A stretch of DNA of 64,000 nucleotides from Arthrobacter sp. C9C5 (lineage in GTDB: Bacteria > Actinomycetota > Actinomycetes > Actinomycetales > Micrococcaceae), in NCBI RefSeq assembly GCF_013359735.1, contig NZ_JABFMX010000008.1, forward strand, positions 1 to 64,000. The letters are read 5' to 3'. Below the pieces are notes generated by a model that worked only from the letters and a program-made list of their open reading frames with translations, had not been told where the DNA came from and did no database searches. Shown here in pieces: positions 61,893 to 64,000 of the stretch (the first letter of the stretch is position 1; every line of letters starts with the position of its first letter). The position numbers and the translations under genes were made by a program.

Positions 61893-61922
61893 AGCTTAGT
61901 GCGGCCCGCGTCGGGATAAGCT
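61893..61922. promoter_or_regulatory. Symmetrical divergent -10 boxes of the lyase and cls genes
   Basis: AGCTTA (61893-61898) and TAAGCT (61917-61922) form an 18-base-spaced inverted repeat. Each is a -10-like TAAGCT read outward: one for the lyase gene (leaderless) and one for cls (leader about 50 bases). Each promoter's -35 region falls on the other's -10 box, so the two may compete. Confidence 0.5.
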
Positions 61923-61979
61923 GTGCGGGTTGCCCGTTCCGGAACTGTTCCGCGGGTCTGGAGCTTGAGGGGTTTGCCT

Positions 61980-63455
61980 GTGCTGTGGCCATTTTCGCTG
62001 GCGGGGTCACTTCCGTCCTGGGTGATCCTGATCCTGACAGTCATCGATCTTGGTATCCGGGTTGTTGCCCTCGGCATCATCCCGGGCAACCGCCGGCCCA
62101 CCACGGCCATGGCCTGGCTCCTGATCATCTTTTTCGTTCCGGCCGTGGGCGTGGTTCTCTTCCTGCTCTTCGGCAACTTCCGGCTCTCCCGCAAGCGCCG
62201 GGCGCAGCAGGATGCGGTGAACACCCGGGTGCGGGCCGGCACCTCAGAACTGGCCATGGTGGAAAGCAACTACCAGGGCCCGGAATGGGTGTCCTCCGCG
62301 GCGGAGCTGAACAAGACGCTCGGCTCGCTGCCCATGGTGGACGGCAACAGCGTGGAGCTCCTGCCCGGCTACCCGGACTCGATCAAAGCGATGGCGGCCG
62401 CCGTGCGCGAAGCCGAGTCCTTTATCAACGCCGAGTTCTACATCCTCAGCTCGGACCACGTCACGGATGACCTGCTGACGGCGATGGAAGAGGCCGCCGA
62501 GCGCGGCGTCGAAGTCCGCGTCCTGTTCGACCACTTGGGCACTCTGCGGATCAAGGGCTACAGCAAGCTCATCGCCCGGCTCAAAGCCAGTAAGATCCGC
62601 TGGCGGCCCATGCTGCCGCTGCGGCCCGTGCACGGTCAGTGGCGCCGCCCGGACCTGCGCAACCACCGCAAGATCATGGTGATCGACGGCGAGGTCGCCT
62701 TCACCGGTTCGCAAAACCTGATCGAACCGTCCTACAACAACCCCCGGCACCGGAAGGTCGGCCGGGAATGGGTCGAGCTGATGGCCTGCCTGCGTGGGCC
62801 GATCGTCACCACCCTCAACGTGGTGTTCGCCACCGACTGGCTCAGTGAGACCGACGAATCCCTGGAGCACCAGCTCGCGCACCGGCCCGAACTGCACGCC
62901 GGCAACATCACCGCCCAGGTGGTGCCCAGCGGTCCCGGCTTCATCACCGAAAACAACCTGCGCCTGTTCAACACGCTCATTTACTCGGCGCAGCGCAAGA
63001 TCTCCATCTGCAGCCCGTACTTCGTTCCGGACGACTCGCTGCTCTACGCGGTGACGACGGCGGCGCAGCGAGGCGTCGACGTCGAACTCTTCGTCTCGGA
63101 AAAGGGCGACCAGTTCCTGGTCCACCACGCCCAGCAGTCCTATTACGAGGCGCTACTGGAGGCCGGGGTGCGGATTTACCTTTACAAGGCCCCGTTCGTG
63201 CTGCACGCCAAGCACTTCACGATCGACCACGAGGTTGCCGTGTTGGGGTCGAGCAACATGGACATGCGCTCCTTCTCGCTGAACCTCGAGGTCTCGGTGA
63301 TGCTCCTGGGCGAGGACATCGTGCGGAGGATCAGCGCCGTCGAAGACACCTACCGCGGCATTTCGCGGGAATTGACGCTCGAGGACTGGATGAAGCGGCC
63401 CATGGGGGTCAAATACGTGGACAACGTCGCCCGTCTCACGTCCACCCTGCAGTAG
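61980..63455 (+). CDS. cls: Cardiolipin synthase
   Basis: This 491-residue membrane enzyme joins phosphatidyl groups to make cardiolipin. Two N-terminal helices (about 10-60) precede two phospholipase D domains with HxKxxxxD motifs: H229-K231-D236 (HRKIMVID) and H409-K411-D416 (HAKHFTID). I chose GTG at 61980 because TGAGGGG lies 7 bases upstream; an earlier in-frame GTG at 61923 abuts the -10-like box. It is transcribed against the flanking pab-like genes, with the PabB-like stop 14 bases away. Confidence 0.92.
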   Translation: MLWPFSLAGSLPSWVILILTVIDLGIRVVALGIIPGNRRPTTAMAWLLIIFFVPAVGVVLFLLFGNFRLSRKRRAQQDAVNTRVRAGTSELAMVESNYQGPEWVSSAAELNKTLGSLPMVDGNSVELLPGYPDSIKAMAAAVREAESFINAEFYILSSDHVTDDLLTAMEEAAERGVEVRVLFDHLGTLRIKGYSKLIARLKASKIRWRPMLPLRPVHGQWRRPDLRNHRKIMVIDGEVAFTGSQNLIEPSYNNPRHRKVGREWVELMACLRGPIVTTLNVVFATDWLSETDESLEHQLAHRPELHAGNITAQVVPSGPGFITENNLRLFNTLIYSAQRKISICSPYFVPDDSLLYAVTTAAQRGVDVELFVSEKGDQFLVHHAQQSYYEALLEAGVRIYLYKAPFVLHAKHFTIDHEVAVLGSSNMDMRSFSLNLEVSVMLLGEDIVRRISAVEDTYRGISRELTLEDWMKRPMGVKYVDNVARLTSTLQ

Positions 63456-63468
63456 CCAGGCGCGTGTA

Positions 63469-64000
63469 CTAGCCCGCCGGGAACCCCGCGCCGAGCGCCG
63501 AGAGCACGCCGAAGGCCTTGGTCCGGATCTCCTCGTACTCCTCCTGGGGTGAGGAGTCCGCGGTGATGGCGCCGCCGACGCCGAGGCTGAGTGTGGTTCC
63601 CTGGTCCGCGCCCGCAGCCACCACCAGGGTCCGGATCGCCACCGCGAGGTCGGTGGCCCCGCTCAGCGAGAAGTAGCCGATCGCCCCGGAGTAGACGCCC
63701 CGCGGTGCGGCTTCAAGCCGGTCCAGGATGGCCATGGTGCTGACCTTGGGGGCGCCGGTCATGGAGCCGGCCGGGAAGCAGGCCGCCACGGCCTCGGCCC
63801 GCGGCATGCCGGGCCGGAGGCGCGCATCGATGGTGCTGACCATCTGGTGGACGGTGGCGTAGCTTTCGATCGCGCACAACCTGCTGACCGACACTGATCC
63901 GGGCACCGCGAAGTGGCTCAGGTCGTTGCGGAGCAGGTCCACGATCATGATGTTCTCGGCCCGGTCCTTGGGCGAGGTTTCCAGCTCGTGGCGCAGCAGC
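63469..64000 (-). CDS. pabB: Aminodeoxychorismate synthase component I-like (PabB), 5' part beyond window
   Basis: About 177 C-terminal residues of a chorismate-binding enzyme are visible; the N-terminal part lies outside the window. Motifs are MIVDLLRNDLSHF, ESYATVHQMVSTI, FPAGSMTGAPKVSTM and YSGAIGYFSLSG. They match PabB and the related TrpE and MenF families. The residue motif that best separates PabB from TrpE lies outside. The lyase-like gene nearby supports folate p-aminobenzoate synthesis. Confidence 0.82.
   Translation of the reverse strand, partial: LLRHELETSPKDRAENIMIVDLLRNDLSHFAVPGSVSVSRLCAIESYATVHQMVSTIDARLRPGMPRAEAVAACFPAGSMTGAPKVSTMAILDRLEAAPRGVYSGAIGYFSLSGATDLAVAIRTLVVAAGADQGTTLSLGVGGAITADSSPQEEYEEIRTKAFGVLSALGAGFPAG

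Overview
The window reads as chromosomal DNA of a high-GC actinobacterium of the Micrococcaceae, most like Arthrobacter or Pseudarthrobacter. Support: uniformly high GC with G/C at third codon positions, many GTG starts, a dCTP deaminase closely resembling the bifunctional actinobacterial form, a CopD-CtaG fusion protein, a SAM-IV-type riboswitch and several apparently leaderless genes. The genus is an inference. I see no insertion sequence, prophage or CRISPR array.

Layout. 0-6 kb: HU protein with a strong terminator, then a CopD/CtaG copper-oxidase assembly fusion coupled to an NHLRC2-like thioredoxin/beta-propeller protein, and a convergent membrane-anchored protein. 6-10.6 kb: HerA-like ATPase, DJ-1/PfpI protein, aldo/keto reductase and a divergent luciferase-like monooxygenase. 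10.7-21.6 kb: one long minus-strand galactoside operon (binding protein, two permeases, GH42 beta-galactosidase, DeoR regulator, GH36 alpha-galactosidase, galT, galK) behind one recognisable promoter. It imports oligogalactosides, hydrolyses them and feeds galactose into the Leloir pathway.

21.7-27 kb: secreted DUF1524/excalibur nuclease-like protein, anchored discoidin/glycosidase-like protein, AEC transporter and panD. 27-33.4 kb: a LysR regulator divergent from an amino-acid permease, then putA; the permease and putA share a matching promoter/operator element, suggesting one amino-acid or proline regulon. 33.5-38 kb: zinc-ribbon protein, LysR/MFS divergent pair, a carboxyethyl-ornithine-synthase-like dehydrogenase coupled to a 49-residue lysine-rich protein, and tRNA-Gly(CCC).

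38-41.6 kb: a gene-free stretch of visibly lower GC, a stand-alone polyprenyl-phosphate sugar transferase, an SRPBCC protein and dcd. 41.6-51.4 kb: cation homeostasis, with a KhtT/KhtU-type K+/H+ antiporter, a UMF1-type MFS protein and a complete Mrp Na+/H+ antiporter operon (A/B fused, C, D, E, F, G). 52.4-55.7 kb: TPP riboswitch plus the YkoEDC ECF-type transporter.

55.8-57.4 kb: an XRE helix-turn-helix fused to a complete MurA-like enzyme, preceded by a direct repeat that may be its own operator. 57.4-60.8 kb: YbdK-type glutamate-cysteine ligase and a convergent SAM-riboswitch-led DUF1737/rhodanese/metZ operon. 60.9-64 kb: aminodeoxychorismate-lyase-like enzyme and the C-terminal part of a PabB-like enzyme, separated by an oppositely oriented cardiolipin synthase gene.
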